Made by a program: the position numbers and the translations under genes. Positions 63,612 through 64,000 of a DNA stretch of 64,000 bases are shown here, piece after piece (the stretch's first letter is position 1; every line of letters starts with the position of its first letter). This DNA comes from Erythrobacter insulae (lineage in GTDB: Bacteria > Pseudomonadota > Alphaproteobacteria > Sphingomonadales > Sphingomonadaceae): contig NZ_VHJK01000002.1 of NCBI RefSeq assembly GCF_007004095.1, positions 124,001-188,000 on the forward strand, written 5' to 3'. Below the pieces are notes generated by a model, which saw only the letters and a program-made list of their open reading frames with translations, was not told where the DNA came from and made no database searches.

Positions 63612-64000
63612 TGATCGGGCCTTTCCGAACCGAATTTCGCAATCCGTTCGCTGGTCGCCTGCTTGGCCTGTTCTTCGAGATGCCATGGCAATTCTTCGAA
63701 CACGTCTTCGAACATGGTGTGGAACGGATGGTGCATTCCGTGGCCAAGGATACCGTTCTTTTCAGCCTCCTTGGTCGTCGCCTTCACTTCTTCCGCACAT
63801 TTGAGGTCCATCGCCTGTTGGCGATCTTCATCCCATTCACCGATTTCGATCAGGTGGTTTTTCAAACGCATTACCGGATCGCCCAGCGGCCATTCCTCGC
63901 GCTCCTGCGCAGAACGGTAGCCGGAGGGGTCATCGGAGGTTGAGTGACCTTCGGCGCGGTAGGTGAAGTATTCGATCAGGGTCGGCCCCTGATTGGCGCG
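63608..64000 (-). CDS. bkdA1: Branched-chain 2-oxoacid dehydrogenase E1 alpha subunit (C-terminal part)
   Basis: The last 130 codons of the E1 alpha subunit; the rest lies beyond the window edge. The visible part has 'GPTLIEYFTYRAEGHSTSDDPSGYRSAQE', the conserved region with the phosphorylation-loop-like HSTSDDPS of BCKDH E1 alpha, then 'EEWPLGDPVMRLKNHLI' and a helical tail. Confidence 0.93.
   Translation of the reverse strand, partial: RANQGPTLIEYFTYRAEGHSTSDDPSGYRSAQEREEWPLGDPVMRLKNHLIEIGEWDEDRQQAMDLKCAEEVKATTKEAEKNGILGHGMHHPFHTMFEDVFEELPWHLEEQAKQATSERIAKFGSERPDQ

Overview
The window looks like chromosomal DNA of a Sphingomonadales alphaproteobacterium, most likely from the Erythrobacter/Altererythrobacter group. 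The reasons are moderately high GC, long PstC and PstA proteins, an ImuA-ImuB-DnaE2 mutasome under GTTC-N7-GTTC LexA boxes, a zapA-6S RNA-5-FCL segment, a Pseudomonas-like branched-chain 2-oxoacid dehydrogenase, and PrsK/PrsR/TIGR03013 genes of the XrtA/PEP-CTERM exopolysaccharide type. I see no insertion sequences, prophage genes or CRISPR arrays. The genus is inferred from gene families and was not tested.

Layout. 0-3.2 kb: a secreted YceI protein, a Cys-rich repeat protein, two exported YHS-domain proteins and an I78-inhibitor-like lipoprotein. 3.3-11.4 kb: leuA behind a probable leucine attenuator, a DEAD-box helicase, an amidohydrolase, a nitronate-monooxygenase-like enzyme, a frameshifted AHH nuclease, an unknown protein and a flavodoxin. 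11.5-19.8 kb: recJ, tRNA-Glu, then phoR-[PHO box]-pstC-pstA-pstB-phoU-phoB. 19.8-30.5 kb: an SOS repair region with two LexA-controlled minus-strand operons: radical SAM / DUF4130-UdgX / dnaE2 / extensin, and imuA-imuB-(PilZ). 30.5-35 kb: NSS transporter, panB, DUF475/TerC-like protein and a BASS-type transporter. 35-41.4 kb: an overlapping operon for a polyprenyl glycosylphosphotransferase, PrsK, PrsR and a TPR lipoprotein. 41.6-50.6 kb: a ScfR/RamB-type regulator divergent from isocitrate lyase, an M20 peptidase, an SLC13 permease, tRNA-Leu, an inositol monophosphatase-like enzyme and EF-P. 50.6-58.3 kb: the central-carbon operon tkt-gap-pgk-(NTF2)-(thioesterase)-fba-(membrane protein)-thiE-(Pro-rich protein). 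58.5-60.3 kb: a coiled-coil protein, zapA, 6S RNA, 5-FCL and DUF2842. 60.8-64 kb: tRNA-Asp and bkdA1(partial)-bkdA2-bkdB.

How the parts work together. The Pho genes form a complete phosphate-sensing and transport unit except for pstS, which is not here. The SOS operons together encode the three mutasome proteins (ImuA, ImuB, DnaE2) plus a covalent uracil-binding UdgX fused to DUF4130 and its radical-SAM partner, whose biochemical role is still unknown. The carbon genes (bkd, isocitrate lyase with a fatty-acyl-type regulator, class I aldolase, GAPDH, PGK, transketolase) suit growth on amino acids, acetate or fatty acids with gluconeogenesis. No rubisco or phosphoribulokinase gene is present, so there is no evidence for CO2 fixation.
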